From: an uncultured Prevotellaceae bacterium
GTDB lineage: Bacteria; Bacteroidota; Bacteroidia; Bacteroidales; Muribaculaceae
NCBI GenBank assembly: GCA_900314215.1
Contig: OMUK01000039.1
Span: 1-44,824 of the forward strand
Direction: 5' to 3'
Length of the DNA stretch: 44,824 nt
Part shown: piece by piece, positions 9,729 to 19,205 of the stretch
Layout: every line of letters starts with the position of its first letter
How positions within the stretch are numbered: the first letter of the stretch is position 1
Program-made: the position numbers and the translations under genes
The notes under the pieces: generated by a model
What the model was told of the DNA's origin: nothing
Databases searched by the model: none
Seen by the model: the letters and a program-made list of their open reading frames with translations, nothing else

Positions 9729-10553
9729 TTACTTCTTTCTTCTTTCGATAATATACTTCGAAGACAGCTTCTTGGGAGCGCGTGTCTTCAAGCCCTTTGC
9801 ATAAAGGCCATTGCGAGAACGTGGATGACCACCCGACTGACGGCCTTCGCCACCACCCATGGGGTGATCCACAGGGTTCATTACCACGCCACGGTTGTGG
9901 GGGCGGCGACCCAGCCAGCGCGAGCGGCCGGCCTTGCCCGAGTGCTCGAGAGCGTGGTCGGAGTTGCCAACCACACCCACGGTAGCCTTGCAGGCTGCAA
10001 GGATCTTGCGGGTTTCGCCCGAAGGTAATTTGATAATTGCATAGTCGCCCTCGCGCGAGGTGAGCTGGGCATAGGTGCCGGCGCTGCGCGCGATGCGTGC
10101 GCCCTGGCCAGGACGCATCTCAATGTTGTGAATTAAAGTACCAACAGGAATACTACTCAGTGGAAGCGCGTTTCCCAGTTCAGGGGCCACGTTCTCACCG
10201 CTCACTACCGTTGCGCCCACCTGGAGGCCGTTGGGCGCGATGATGTAAGCCTTATAACCATCTGCATAGTAAAGAAGCGCAATGCGGGCCGAGCGGTTAG
10301 GATCGTACTCGATTGACTTTACCGTAGCTGGTACACCGTCTTTGTTTCTCTTGAAGTCGATGAAGCGGAACTTGCGCTTGTGTCCGCCACCCAGGTAGCG
10401 CATGGTGAGGTGACCCTCATTGTTGCGGCCACCGGTAGAGCGCTTGCCGACCACAAGAGACTTTTCTGGTACACGTGCAGTGATCTCATCAAATGTACCA
10501 ATAATCTTGTGTCTTTGCCCCGGTGTTGTGGGCTTAAATTTTCTTACTGCCAT
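9729..10553 (-). CDS. rplB: 50S ribosomal protein L2
   Basis: 274 residues starting [17 protein letters not shown]. The loop near the peptidyl-transferase centre, [20 protein letters not shown], includes the conserved histidine. The length and the rplW-rplB-rpsS order are normal. Confidence 0.99.
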   Translation of the reverse strand: MAVRKFKPTTPGQRHKIIGTFDEITARVPEKSLVVGKRSTGGRNNEGHLTMRYLGGGHKRKFRFIDFKRNKDGVPATVKSIEYDPNRSARIALLYYADGYKAYIIAPNGLQVGATVVSGENVAPELGNALPLSSIPVGTLIHNIEMRPGQGARIARSAGTYAQLTSREGDYAIIKLPSGETRKILAACKATVGVVGNSDHALEHSGKAGRSRWLGRRPHNRGVVMNPVDHPMGGGEGRQSGGHPRSRNGLYAKGLKTRAPKKLSSKYIIERRKK

Positions 10554-10562
10554 TTTTTGTTA

Positions 10563-10853
10563 TTAAATATTACTATAGAAATCAATGGTTTGTCCCTCGG
10601 CCAGGGTCACCACAGCCTTTTTGAAGGCTGCTACCTTGCCGCGCTGGATGCCGCGCTTGGTGTAGCGCATTTTCTTTTTGCCATCGTAGTTCATCGTGCT
10701 TACTGCAACCACCTTCACGTCGTAGAGCTTCTCGACCAGGTCTTTGATCTGAAACTTGTTGGCGGCAGGAGACACCGAGAATGTGTAGCGATTGCTTTTC
10801 TCGCTGATGGCGTTGGCCTTCTCACTCAAGACAGGTTTAATCGAAATATCCAT
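10563..10853 (-). CDS. rplW: 50S ribosomal protein L23
   Basis: 96-residue tunnel-exit protein that docks trigger factor and SRP. The opening IKPVLSEKANAISEKSNRYT and the region MRYTKRGIQRGKVAAFKKAV are typical. Confidence 0.97.
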   Translation of the reverse strand: MDISIKPVLSEKANAISEKSNRYTFSVSPAANKFQIKDLVEKLYDVKVVAVSTMNYDGKKKMRYTKRGIQRGKVAAFKKAVVTLAEGQTIDFYSNI

Positions 10854-10874
10854 AACTTAATATCTCCTTACTTT

Positions 10875-11498
10875 TTAAAATTGGTTTAATACAGCAACGC
10901 TGCTCTCGGTCACCACCAGCATCTTGTTGTTGAGAACGCGATAGGTGTTGAGCTCCGAGGCAGTATACACGCTGGCCTGCTCGACATTACGAGCCGACAA
11001 AAATACGTTTTTATTTACATTCTCTAAAACGAGCACGACCTTTTGGCCGTCAAGTTTGAGATTTTTAGCAAAGTTTATGAAATTTTTGGTCTTCGGAGCA
11101 TCGAAGTTGAGGTCCTCGACCACGACGATCTGATTGTTCTGAGCCTTGAAAGTAAGAGCAGAACGACGTGCCAGAGCCTTCACCTTCTTGTTGAGCTTGA
11201 AGCGGTAGTCGCGTGGCTTGGGGCCGAAGATGCGGCCACCACCCACCATCACAGGCGACTTGATGTCGCCATGGCGAGCGCCGCCGCCACCCTTCTGGCG
11301 GCCAAGCTTCTTGGTAGAACCTGAAATCTCACTTCTTTCCTTAGATTTTGATGTGCCTTGGCGCTGGTTGGCCAGGTACTGCTTAACATCGAGATACACA
11401 GCGTGCTCATTGGGCTCTGCGAGTGCAAAGACCTCGTCGTTGAGTGTCACCTTCTTCCCGGTGTCTTCACCTTTTATATTATATACTGCGAGTTCCAT
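10875..11498 (-). CDS. rplD: 50S ribosomal protein L4
   Basis: 207 residues. The extended loop [20 protein letters not shown] reaches into the exit tunnel. In E. coli L4 also represses the S10 operon; whether that holds here cannot be seen. The ATG overlaps the rplC stop by one base. Confidence 0.98.
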   Translation of the reverse strand: MELAVYNIKGEDTGKKVTLNDEVFALAEPNEHAVYLDVKQYLANQRQGTSKSKERSEISGSTKKLGRQKGGGGARHGDIKSPVMVGGGRIFGPKPRDYRFKLNKKVKALARRSALTFKAQNNQIVVVEDLNFDAPKTKNFINFAKNLKLDGQKVVLVLENVNKNVFLSARNVEQASVYTASELNTYRVLNNKMLVVTESSVAVLNQF

Positions 11499-12115
11499 TA
11501 CTTAATGACTGATAAAATTGAACCTTTAGCGCCTGGAACGCTGCCCTTCACGAGAAGGAGATTGTTTTCAGGCAGAACTTTAACTACTTGAAGATTTTGA
11601 ACAGTAACACGATCATTACCCATGTGACCGGCCATGCGCATGCCCTTGAACACGATAGCGGGATAAGAGCAGGCACCGATAGAACCTGGGGCGCGGTAGC
11701 GGTCGTCCTGGCCGTGAGTGGCCTGGCCAACGCCGCCGAAACCATGGCGCTTGACTACGCCCTGGAAGCCTTTACCTTTCGATACGCCGATTACATCGAC
11801 AAATGTGGTGTCGTTGAACAAATCTGCAGTGATGGTGTCACCCAGCTTGTAGTCGTCACCAAAATCTTTGAACTCGGCCAAGTGGCGCTGTGGCTTGCAA
11901 CCGGCTTTCTTGAAGTGACCAGCCTCGGGCTTTGTAGTGCGCTTCTCCGATTTCTCTTGGAAGCCCAGCTGCAATGCTGCGTAGCCGTCTTTCTCTACAG
12001 TCTTCACCTGAGTTACAACACAAGGACCAACTTCGATAACAGTGCACGGAATATTCTTACCGTCGGCACTGAAAACGGATGTCATTCCGATTTTCTTTCC
12101 TAATAATCCTGGCAT
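11498..12115 (-). CDS. rplC: 50S ribosomal protein L3
   Basis: 205 residues starting [15 protein letters not shown]. The tip region near the peptidyl-transferase centre reads [18 protein letters not shown] and then [12 protein letters not shown], including the glutamine that is methylated in E. coli. The 81-base gap to rpsJ is larger than most in the operon. Confidence 0.98.
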   Translation of the reverse strand: MPGLLGKKIGMTSVFSADGKNIPCTVIEVGPCVVTQVKTVEKDGYAALQLGFQEKSEKRTTKPEAGHFKKAGCKPQRHLAEFKDFGDDYKLGDTITADLFNDTTFVDVIGVSKGKGFQGVVKRHGFGGVGQATHGQDDRYRAPGSIGACSYPAIVFKGMRMAGHMGNDRVTVQNLQVVKVLPENNLLLVKGSVPGAKGSILSVIK

Positions 12116-12196
12116 TTCTCTTAATTTTTAAAAAATTTTTGAATCACTTTTTGATTGACTTATCACTTGCGGTATTGTGAAGCAAGAGCAGGTGTA

Positions 12197-12502
12197 CTAT
12201 ACCTTGATCTCAACTTCAACGCCGCTTGGCAACTCAAGCTTCATGAGTGCATCGACGGTCTTGGCTGTAGAGCTGTAGATGTCGATGAGACGCTTGAAAG
12301 ATGACAATTGGAATTGTTCACGCGACTTCTTGTTGACAAAAGTCGAACGATTCACAGTGAAGATGCGCTTGTGGGTGGGCAGGGGTATCGGGCCCGAAAC
12401 AACTGCGCCGGTAGTCTTCACAGTTTTAACAATCTTCTCAGCTGACTTGTCAACCAAGTTGTGATCGTAAGATTTTAATTTAATTCTGATTTTTTGGCTC
12501 AT
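12197..12502 (-). CDS. rpsJ: 30S ribosomal protein S10
   Basis: 101 residues starting [40 protein letters not shown] is the S10 core. Here it follows fusA by 16 bases, where other phyla have tuf, so the str and S10 operons appear merged. Confidence 0.98.
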   Translation of the reverse strand: MSQKIRIKLKSYDHNLVDKSAEKIVKTVKTTGAVVSGPIPLPTHKRIFTVNRSTFVNKKSREQFQLSSFKRLIDIYSSTAKTVDALMKLELPSGVEVEIKV

Positions 12503-12518
12503 ATTTTTAATTATAAAA

Positions 12519-14642
12519 TTATTTCAATAAATCAACACGGCCTTTCACTTCCTCGAGCACCTTGGTAGCAATGCTCTTGCTCACCTGTGCGTAGTGCGAG
12601 AAGCTCATCGTAGAGGTGGCACGGCCGCTGGTGATGGTGCGCAGCGCGGTCACATAGCCAAACATCTCGGCCAGTGGAGCGGTAGCCTTCACGATGCGGG
12701 CACCGCTGCGGCTGGTCTCCATGCCTTCTACCTGGCCACGGCGCTTGTTGAGGTCGCCGATCACGTCGCCCATGCTCTCCTCGGGGGTCACAACTTCTAC
12801 CTTCATGATAGGCTCCATGAGCACAGGTCCGGCCTGGGCGCAGCCCTTGCGGAAGGCACTCTGGGCGCAGAGCTCAAACGAGATCTGGTCGGAGTCGACT
12901 GGGTGGTAGCTACCGTCGAGCACGGTAACCTTGAGTTGCTCCACAGGATAGCCAGCGAGCACGCCGCTCTTCATAGCGGTCTGGAAGCCCTTCTGGATGC
13001 TGGGGATGAATTCCTTTGGAATATCGCCGCCCTTGACCACGTCGATAAACTGGAGGCTGCCCTCGAAGTCGTCGTCGACTGGCTCGATGCGCACGATGAT
13101 ATCGGCAAACTTACCACGGCCACCGGTCTGCTTCTTGAACACCTCGCGCAGCTCAACTGGCTTGGTGATAGCTTCCTTGTAGGTCACTTGAGGCTTGCCC
13201 TGGTTGCACTCAACCTTGAACTCGCGCTTGAGGCGGTCGAGGATGATGTCGAGGTGAAGCTCGCCCATGCCGCGTATGATGGTTTGGCCGGTCTCCTCGT
13301 TGGTCTCAACCTGGAAGGTTGGGTCCTCCTCGGCGAGTTTCTCAAGACCCAGGTTCAGCTTGTCGAGGTCCTTTTGGGTCTTAGGCTCCACAGCGATACC
13401 AATCACAGGATCGGGGAAGTCCATAGCCTCGAGCACGATGGGGTGCTGCTCGTCGCACAGGGTGTCGCCCGTGCGCACGTCCTTGAAGCCGATGCCGGCG
13501 CCGATGTCGCCGCAACCTATCGTCTCCATGGGGTTCTGCTTGTTGGAGAACATCTGGAACAATCTCGAGATGCGCTCCTTCTTGCCCGAGCGAGAGTTGA
13601 ACACATAGGTGCCAGCGTCGATCTGGCCCGAATACACGCGGAAGAACACCAGGCGGCCCACATAGGGGTCGGTAGCGATCTTGAACACCAGGGCGCACAT
13701 GGGATCCTCAAAGACAGGCTTGCGTGACTCCTGCTTGTCGGGGTCGCCATAGGCGTGGCCAGTCACCTCGGGAGTGTCCTCGGGGCTGGGCAGATAGGCG
13801 CACACTGCATCGAGCAGCGGCTGCACACCCTTGTTCTTAAACGAGCTGCCGCACAGCATGGGCACCAGTTCCATCTTGAGGGTGGCGGTGCGCAGGGCAC
13901 GGTTTATCTCCTCCTCGGTGATGGTGCTGGGGTCGTCGAAGTACTTGGCCATGAGGTCCTCGTCGAATTCGGCGATGTTCTCGAGCATCTTGTCGCGATA
14001 CTTCTGGGCCTCGTCGAGCATGTTGTCGGGGATTTCATCCACCTCATACTCGGCACCCATCGTCTCGTCGTGCCAGTAGAGGGCCTTCATGCGTATCAGG
14101 TCCACAATGCCCTTAAACGACTCTTCGGCACCGATAGGCAGTTGTATTGGGCAGGGGTTAGCGCCAAGCACGTCCTTGATTTGGCGAGCCACCTCAAGGA
14201 AGTTGGCACCACTGCGGTCCATCTTGTTCACATAGGCGATGCGAGGCACGTTGTACTTGTCGGCCTGGCGCCACACGGTCTCCGACTGAGGCTCAACGCC
14301 GCCCACGGCGCAGAAAGTGGCGATCGTGCCGTCGAGCACACGCAGCGAGCGCTCCACCTCGACGGTGAAGTCGACGTGTCCTGGGGTGTCGATCAAGTTG
14401 ATTTTGTATTTCTTGTCGTGGTATTTCCAGTAGGCGGTAGTAGCAGCCGAGGTGATAGTGATACCGCGCTCTTGCTCCTGCTCCATCCAGTCCATAGTGG
14501 CAGCACCGTCGTGCACCTCGCCGATCTTGTGGGTCAAGCCGGTGTAGTACAGGATGCGCTCCGAGGTTGTGGTCTTACCGGCATCGATGTGAGCCATGAT
14601 GCCGATATTGCGTGTAAGCTTCAGTTGTTCGTCTGTTCTCAT
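12519..14642 (-). CDS. fusA: Elongation factor G
   Basis: 707-residue translocation GTPase. GTP-binding motifs are complete: [14 protein letters not shown] (G1, residues 17-30), DTPGHVDF (G3) and NKMDRSG (G4). The C-terminal domains IV-V include [20 protein letters not shown]. It is a full-length bacterial EF-G next to rpsG and rpsL, hence fusA rather than a tet(M)/tet(Q)-type protection protein. Confidence 0.98.
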   Translation of the reverse strand: MRTDEQLKLTRNIGIMAHIDAGKTTTSERILYYTGLTHKIGEVHDGAATMDWMEQEQERGITITSAATTAYWKYHDKKYKINLIDTPGHVDFTVEVERSLRVLDGTIATFCAVGGVEPQSETVWRQADKYNVPRIAYVNKMDRSGANFLEVARQIKDVLGANPCPIQLPIGAEESFKGIVDLIRMKALYWHDETMGAEYEVDEIPDNMLDEAQKYRDKMLENIAEFDEDLMAKYFDDPSTITEEEINRALRTATLKMELVPMLCGSSFKNKGVQPLLDAVCAYLPSPEDTPEVTGHAYGDPDKQESRKPVFEDPMCALVFKIATDPYVGRLVFFRVYSGQIDAGTYVFNSRSGKKERISRLFQMFSNKQNPMETIGCGDIGAGIGFKDVRTGDTLCDEQHPIVLEAMDFPDPVIGIAVEPKTQKDLDKLNLGLEKLAEEDPTFQVETNEETGQTIIRGMGELHLDIILDRLKREFKVECNQGKPQVTYKEAITKPVELREVFKKQTGGRGKFADIIVRIEPVDDDFEGSLQFIDVVKGGDIPKEFIPSIQKGFQTAMKSGVLAGYPVEQLKVTVLDGSYHPVDSDQISFELCAQSAFRKGCAQAGPVLMEPIMKVEVVTPEESMGDVIGDLNKRRGQVEGMETSRSGARIVKATAPLAEMFGYVTALRTITSGRATSTMSFSHYAQVSKSIATKVLEEVKGRVDLLK

Positions 14643-14661
14643 TATCGTTCTCCTATATCAA

Positions 14662-15138
14662 TTAAAATCTGAAATGTGCGAATGCGCGGTTAGCCTCGGC
14701 CATGCGGTGCATGTCCTCTTTGCGCTTGAATGCGCCGCCTTGCTCATTGTAGGCGTCCATGATTTCGGAAGCGAGCTTTTCGGCCATGGTCTTGCCGCCA
14801 CGTTTGCGTGCGAAATTGATAAGATTTTTCATTGATATCGACTCCTTGCGGTCGGGTCGTATTTCGGTAGGTACTTGGAAGGTGGCACCGCCCACGCGGC
14901 GCGATTTCACTTCTACTTGGGGAGTCACCTTCTCGAGAGCGGTCTTCCATATCTCGAGGGGAGTCTTCTCCTCCTTAGCCATCTTCTTGCCCACGATGTC
15001 GAGGGCAGTGTAGAAAATTGTGTATGAGGTACTCTTCTTGCCGTCATACATGAGGTGATTCACGAATTTTGACACGCGCACATCACCGAATTTAGGATCT
15101 GGCAGAATGATCCTTTTCTTTGGCTTTGCCTTTCTCAT
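14662..15138 (-). CDS. rpsG: 30S ribosomal protein S7
   Basis: 158 residues starting [40 protein letters not shown] and the C-terminal segment [15 protein letters not shown] are standard. It nucleates assembly of the 30S head. Confidence 0.98.
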   Translation of the reverse strand: MRKAKPKKRIILPDPKFGDVRVSKFVNHLMYDGKKSTSYTIFYTALDIVGKKMAKEEKTPLEIWKTALEKVTPQVEVKSRRVGGATFQVPTEIRPDRKESISMKNLINFARKRGGKTMAEKLASEIMDAYNEQGGAFKRKEDMHRMAEANRAFAHFRF

Positions 15139-15195
15139 TTTTCAATAAGTGTTGTAGTTTTTGTCCGCTTGGTTGTTGCATCTTTGTTCTTCAAC

Positions 15196-15211
15196 GGCCA
15201 ACTCTTTGGCC
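15196..15211 (-). other. Short hairpin in the rpsL-rpsG gap
   Basis: The 212-base gap between rpsL and rpsG is wide for this array. It holds a perfect 6-bp stem (GGCCAA/TTGGCC, loop of four) but no T-tract after it on the minus strand. It may be an mRNA structure such as a processing or autoregulatory site. No second promoter is evident here. Confidence 0.3.
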
Positions 15212-15350
15212 ATTTACTCAACCTTAAAAAATCATCAATCCAATAAAATCAAAAACTAAGTTTTAAATAATTAATTTTGTTGTTGTTGTTTAGTAGAAAA
15301 GTCGTTGTCGCTACGCGCTCTCTCTCTCTTACCGAGTGTGTAGTGGTGAA

Positions 15351-15731
15351 TTACTTGTTAGCCTTGGGGCGCTTGGCTCCGTACTTGGAGCGGCGCTGAG
15401 TGCGGCCAGCCACGCCGGCGGTATCGAGAGTGCCGCGCACGATGTGGTAGCGCACGCCTGGCAGGTCCTTGACACGGCCGCCGCGCACCATCACGATGGA
15501 GTGCTCTTGCAGGTTGTGACCCTCGCCGGGAATGTAGGAGTTCACCTCTTTACCATTAGTTAATCTCACACGTGCAACCTTGCGCATTGCCGAGTTAGGC
15601 TTCTTGGGGGTGGTGGTGTAGACACGCACGCACACACCGCGGCGCTGAGGGCAAGCGTCAAGAGCTGGCGACTTGCTGGAATACTCCAGAGTTGTACGGC
15701 CTTTTCTTACTAATTGCGAAATTGTAGGCAT
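15351..15731 (-). CDS. rpsL: 30S ribosomal protein S12
   Basis: 126 residues starting [12 protein letters not shown]. The decoding loops [13 protein letters not shown] and [13 protein letters not shown] both keep the lysines whose replacement gives streptomycin resistance, so the sequence looks like a streptomycin-sensitive type. It is the first gene of the ribosomal array, about 140 bases downstream of a strong promoter match. Confidence 0.98.
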   Translation of the reverse strand: MPTISQLVRKGRTTLEYSSKSPALDACPQRRGVCVRVYTTTPKKPNSAMRKVARVRLTNGKEVNSYIPGEGHNLQEHSIVMVRGGRVKDLPGVRYHIVRGTLDTAGVAGRTQRRSKYGAKRPKANK

Positions 15732-15870
15732 CTTAGTTCTGTTTTACTTGTTTTTAATTATAAAATGATACAATAAATTTCTTGACTTAATACACCTCAA
15801 GCACACAACAAACTCCACTGAATCAACCGATTAGTAGAGAATTTGTGCACTTTTCGGCTCAAAAGCGTTG

Positions 15871-15902
15871 CAAAGTTACGAACTATTTGGCTAATAATCA
15901 AA
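15871..15902 (-). promoter_or_regulatory. Promoter of the ribosomal protein array
   Basis: On the minus strand TTTG (15899-15902) is followed after 20 bases by TAACTTTG (15871-15878). This is the Bacteroidetes -33/-7 promoter pattern in its best form. Transcription would begin near 15866 and leave a leader of about 135 bases before rpsL. Confidence 0.8.
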
Positions 15903-15948
15903 TGTTTTAGCAACTTTTTTGCGCCCGCCCGAGCCCCGCATGGGCGAC

Positions 15949-15989
15949 AAAAAAAGCGGCTGAAATCTAACCAAGTATTTTTCAGCCAC
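15949..15989 (-). terminator. Intrinsic terminator after the rfbC-like gene
   Basis: Read on the minus strand, GGCTGAAA and TTTCAGCC form a stem around a 14-base loop, followed by a run of seven T. It lies 29 bases after the stop of the epimerase gene and before the ribosomal promoter, so it separates the two units. Confidence 0.75.
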
Positions 15990-16017
15990 TTCCACAAAAA
16001 TGCGTTTTTACACTTAA

Positions 16018-16563
16018 TTAAAAAGGTTTAATGTCTTTTAACGCCATGCCGACGGTGTCCTTGGGGCTCAGCAGCATCTTGTCGCGCGGCACGCGCCAGT
16101 CGATGCCCAGGGCCGGCTCGTCGAAGCGCAGCGTGGCCTCGCTGTGCGGGGCATACACATTGTCGACCTTGTACTGGAACTGCGCCACCTGGCTCAGCAC
16201 CACAAAGCCGTGGGCAAAACCGCGGGGAATGAAGAGCTGCGTGCCCTCGCTGGCGCTGAGCTCCACAGCCACATGCTTGCCATAGGTGGGGCTGCCGCCG
16301 CGCAGGTCGACGGCCACGTCGAGCACCGTGCCTTGCGACACACGCACGAGCTTGGCCTGCGAGAACTCCCCCTTCTGGAAGTGCAGTCCGCGCAGCACGC
16401 CATAGGTCGAGAACGACTCATTGTCTTGCACAAACTCCACGGGGCCCACATGAGCCTGGAATTCCTCCTTCTTGAAGACCTCGCTGAAGTAGCCGCGGGC
16501 GTCGCCGAAGCGCTTGGGCTTGATCACATACACACCTTTAATATATTGCTCGATATATTCCAT
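16018..16563 (-). CDS. rfbC: dTDP-4-dehydrorhamnose 3,5-epimerase
   Basis: 181 residues from ATG at 16563 (MEYIEQYIKGVYVIKPKRFG). A longer in-frame reading to 16593 would have no homologous N-terminus. Cupin-fold RmlC family: the active-site His61 is in LRGLHFQ, DLRGGSPTYGKH binds the nucleotide sugar, and IPRGFAHGF is the second signature. It makes dTDP-L-rhamnose precursors for surface polysaccharide. The usual partners rfbA, rfbB and rfbD are not in the window. Confidence 0.94.
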   Translation of the reverse strand: MEYIEQYIKGVYVIKPKRFGDARGYFSEVFKKEEFQAHVGPVEFVQDNESFSTYGVLRGLHFQKGEFSQAKLVRVSQGTVLDVAVDLRGGSPTYGKHVAVELSASEGTQLFIPRGFAHGFVVLSQVAQFQYKVDNVYAPHSEATLRFDEPALGIDWRVPRDKMLLSPKDTVGMALKDIKPF

Positions 16564-16590
16564 AATAAAACTGATTTTGATTTCTACCCA

Positions 16591-16598
16591 CAAAATTA
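16591..16598 (-). promoter_or_regulatory. -7 promoter box for the rfbC-like gene
   Basis: TAATTTTG on the minus strand matches TAnnTTTG and lies 27 bases before the ATG at 16563. No convincing -33 TTTG is visible, so the match is weaker than others in the window. Confidence 0.45.
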
Positions 16599-16694
16599 CA
16601 ACATCTCCCCCACTCTGCGAAAAAAAAATTCATGCTTGCCATGGGGGCTCACGGGCCCCTACTTATCAACAATCTGAAATTGATGTGCAAAAGA

Positions 16695-16726
16695 TTGGGA
16701 ATCTTCATAGAAAAAGATTAATTTTG
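16695..16726 (+). promoter_or_regulatory. Promoter of the GlmU-like gene cluster
   Basis: TTG (16695-16697) and TAATTTTG (16719-16726) are 21 bases apart, matching the Bacteroidetes promoter. The start codon is at 16760, giving a leader of about 28 bases. It probably drives the GlmU-like, L,D-transpeptidase and SH3 genes. Confidence 0.6.
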
Positions 16727-16759
16727 CATAAAGAATAATCTTTCAACGGACAACATCGC

Positions 16760-17941
16760 ATGAGGAATATTATCATCTTTGACGATAACGGGGTGCGCAA
16801 GCGCCTGCTGCCCATCACCTACACGCGGCCCATAGCCCGCATCAGGGTGGGCATCACCACCATCGAGGAGAAGTGGCGCGCCATGCTGGGCGAGGGCGAC
16901 TACAGCTACCTCACCGCCAGCTATCTCAAGAAGAAATTTCCAACCCGCCTGCAAGAGGCCAATCTGCTGGTGGCTGGCAACGTGATACCCGCCCCCGAGC
17001 TCGCCCGCCAGGTGCTGGCCCTCGAGCCCGGCCAGGCCGTGGTCGACGCCGACGCTGGGCTCATCGCCTTCTACGGCACGGCGCAGGACTTCGACGACCG
17101 GCACTACACCGTGGCAGCCCAAGCCCAGGGCGCGGTCGCCATCAACCACCCGTGGGAGATATTCCAGCTCAACGGCAAGGCACTCACAGCCGACTACGAC
17201 CGCCTCACAGCCGGCCGCACGTCGCAGCCCCTGCCCGCCAGCTGCACCGTGATAGGCGACCCCGGCCGCGTCTTCATCGAGCAAGGCGCCTGCGTGGAAG
17301 GTTCCACGCTCAACACCAAGGAGGGCCCTATATATATAGGTGAGCGCGTGGAGGTGATGGAGGGCGCCTGCGTGCGCGGCCCCTTTGCCGCCTGCCACGA
17401 CGCCAAGGTGAAGATAGGCGCCAAGGTGTATGGCGCCACCACGCTGGGCCCGCACTGCAAGATAGGCGGCGAGGTGGAAAACACCGTGATGATAGGCTAC
17501 AGCAACAAGGCCCACGAGGGCTTCCTGGGCGACGCCGTGATTGGCGAGTGGTGCAACCTGGGCGGCGGCACCACAGCCTCCAACTTGAAGAACGACTACG
17601 GCGAGATACGCCTGTGGAACTATGCCACCCAGCGGTTTGACCACACTGGGCTGCAATTTTGCGGCCCCATCATGGGCGACCACTGCAAGACCGGCGTGAA
17701 CTGCATGATCAACACCGCCACCGTGCTGGGCGTGGGCGTGAACCTGCACGGAGCCGGATTTCCCCGCAACTTTGTGGCCTCGTTTATGGAGGGCGGCAGC
17801 ACCAGCGGCTTCAAGGATGTGAAGCTGCCCGCCTTCTTGGCCCTGGCCCAGCGCGTGATGGCGCGCCGCGGCATCGAGCTCACGCAAGACGACATCGACA
17901 TGTACCAAGCCATCTACAAAATAGCCAAGAAATATAAATAA
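16760..17941 (+). CDS. GlmU-family protein (nucleotidyltransferase/left-handed beta-helix acetyltransferase)
   Basis: 393-residue protein starting MRNIIIFDDNGVRKRLLPIT. It resembles the Bacteroidetes family related to UDP-GlcNAc diphosphorylase/glucosamine-1-phosphate acetyltransferase. The N-terminal half lacks the classic glycine-rich GlmU nucleotidyltransferase signature. The C-terminal half (about 170-350) has hexapeptide-type repeats, for example GPIYIGERVEVMEGACVRGP and a run of I/V-G turns, which indicate a left-handed beta-helix. It likely acts in amino-sugar nucleotide synthesis for the envelope; the exact substrate is unproven. The L,D-transpeptidase follows after 24 bases. Confidence 0.85.
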   Translation: MRNIIIFDDNGVRKRLLPITYTRPIARIRVGITTIEEKWRAMLGEGDYSYLTASYLKKKFPTRLQEANLLVAGNVIPAPELARQVLALEPGQAVVDADAGLIAFYGTAQDFDDRHYTVAAQAQGAVAINHPWEIFQLNGKALTADYDRLTAGRTSQPLPASCTVIGDPGRVFIEQGACVEGSTLNTKEGPIYIGERVEVMEGACVRGPFAACHDAKVKIGAKVYGATTLGPHCKIGGEVENTVMIGYSNKAHEGFLGDAVIGEWCNLGGGTTASNLKNDYGEIRLWNYATQRFDHTGLQFCGPIMGDHCKTGVNCMINTATVLGVGVNLHGAGFPRNFVASFMEGGSTSGFKDVKLPAFLALAQRVMARRGIELTQDDIDMYQAIYKIAKKYK

Positions 17942-17965
17942 CCAACTACTTTTTAAAATACAATT

Positions 17966-18562
17966 ATGAAGAAAATCGCATTGCTGATCATGACCGTGCT
18001 GCTGGCAGCCACCTGCTTTGCAGCCGGCAAGAGCGAGAGAGTGTGTCACAAGGGCGACGGCTCGTTTATCGTAATCTCAAAGAAAGACCTTAACCTCAGG
18101 GTTTACCGTGCCACTGGCGGCGACACCACCCTGCTGGCCACCTTCCCGGTGTGCTTGAGCAAGAACAAGGGCGACAAGCAGCGCAAGGGCGACATGAGGA
18201 CCCCCGAGTCGCCCAAGGGCAAGCCCTTCTACATCTCGATGATGCAAGACGCATCGGGCTGGCGGCACGACTTCCACGACGGCCGCGGCAGCATCCTGGC
18301 CTATGGCCACTGGTTTCTGCGCCTGGTCACACCAGGCCATAGCGGCATAGGCATACACGGCAGCACGGGCAACCGCTCGAGCGTGCCAGGCCGCGCCAGC
18401 GAGGGCTGCATCAGGCTGCTCGACGAGGACATCATCACCCTGCACGACAAGTATGCCTACGTGGGCATGAACGTCATCATCAAGCACGAGGGCGAGGGCC
18501 TCTACAACTGGGAGAAGAAGCCCATAGCAGAATACAAAAAAAATCATCCAAACCAAAAATAA
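17966..18562 (+). CDS. L,D-transpeptidase (YkuD domain), exported
   Basis: 198 residues with a signal peptide (MKKIALLIMTVLLAATCFAA, cleavage near 20). The YkuD active site is intact: GIHGSTGN with His131, then SEGCIRL with Cys148 and Arg150. Such enzymes form 3-3 cross-links in peptidoglycan or attach proteins to it. No LysM or other binding domain is attached. The SH3-domain gene starts 7 bases downstream, so the two are probably cotranscribed and may act together at the cell wall. Confidence 0.92.
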   Translation: MKKIALLIMTVLLAATCFAAGKSERVCHKGDGSFIVISKKDLNLRVYRATGGDTTLLATFPVCLSKNKGDKQRKGDMRTPESPKGKPFYISMMQDASGWRHDFHDGRGSILAYGHWFLRLVTPGHSGIGIHGSTGNRSSVPGRASEGCIRLLDEDIITLHDKYAYVGMNVIIKHEGEGLYNWEKKPIAEYKKNHPNQK

Positions 18563-18569
18563 AATCATC

Positions 18570-19076
18570 ATGAAACGTAAACGTCTATTTTTCACACTGC
18601 TCTTGGCGCTCATCGTGGCGGTGGGAGCAATGGCACAACAAGTGAGGGTAACCGGTACCCACGTGAGACTGCGCTTGAGCCCATCGCTCAACGGCGCCAT
18701 CCTGACCAATGGCTACGGCCAACCCATCTATCCCGCAAAGGGAACAATTCTCAACACCACAGGCTACACCTCCAATGGCTTTGTGGGCGTGTACTATGCC
18801 GGCGGATCGTATTGGATTTATGGCCAATACGTGCGCCGCGTCAACAGCCGCAGCAGCTACTCGTCGGTTCCTAGCCGAGTGGTCATCACCGGCGACCGCG
18901 TGGTGCTGCGCTTCGGCCCGGGCAAGAACTACTCCACCCTCACCTATGGCGGCCAGAACACCCACCTCTACCGTGGCGACGTGCTCACCTGCGTTGGCGT
19001 GAAAGGCGACTGGTGGCGAGTGGTTTACGACGGCGGCTACTACTATGTGTCGCGCATCTACGCCCGCCCCTACTAA
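18570..19076 (+). CDS. Secreted protein with two bacterial SH3 domains
   Basis: 168 residues with a signal peptide (about 1-22, ending AMAQQ). Two SH3-like repeats fill the rest. Domain 1 (about 24-90) contains VRLRLSPSLNGAILT; domain 2 (about 100-168) contains VVLRFGPGKNYSTL and WWRVVYDGGYYYVSRIYA. There is no catalytic domain, so it is likely a binding protein, perhaps for peptidoglycan peptides. Its position next to an L,D-transpeptidase supports a cell-wall role. Confidence 0.8.
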   Translation: MKRKRLFFTLLLALIVAVGAMAQQVRVTGTHVRLRLSPSLNGAILTNGYGQPIYPAKGTILNTTGYTSNGFVGVYYAGGSYWIYGQYVRRVNSRSSYSSVPSRVVITGDRVVLRFGPGKNYSTLTYGGQNTHLYRGDVLTCVGVKGDWWRVVYDGGYYYVSRIYARPY

Positions 19077-19205
19077 TTGCATCACTACTCATCAATAACG
19101 CTGGACAAAAATAATTTTCACAAAAGGCACCGCTCCTCAATCATTGAATGTGACTTGCGGCGCCTTATTTCAGTAATCAACCAACTTAAACCGACAACAA
19201 AGATT

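Noticed and set aside
12594-13727. Plus-strand open frame of 377 codons opposite fusA
   Set aside because: Antisense to a highly conserved gene; the His/Leu/Ala-rich translation has no recognisable domain.
12519-14642. Tetracycline-resistance ribosomal protection protein
   Set aside because: Length, motifs and position between rpsG and rpsJ fit the housekeeping EF-G.
16718-18049. Minus-strand open frame of 443 codons opposite the GlmU-like gene
   Set aside because: The plus-strand protein has clear hexapeptide repeats; the antisense product is His/Gly/Ala-rich noise.
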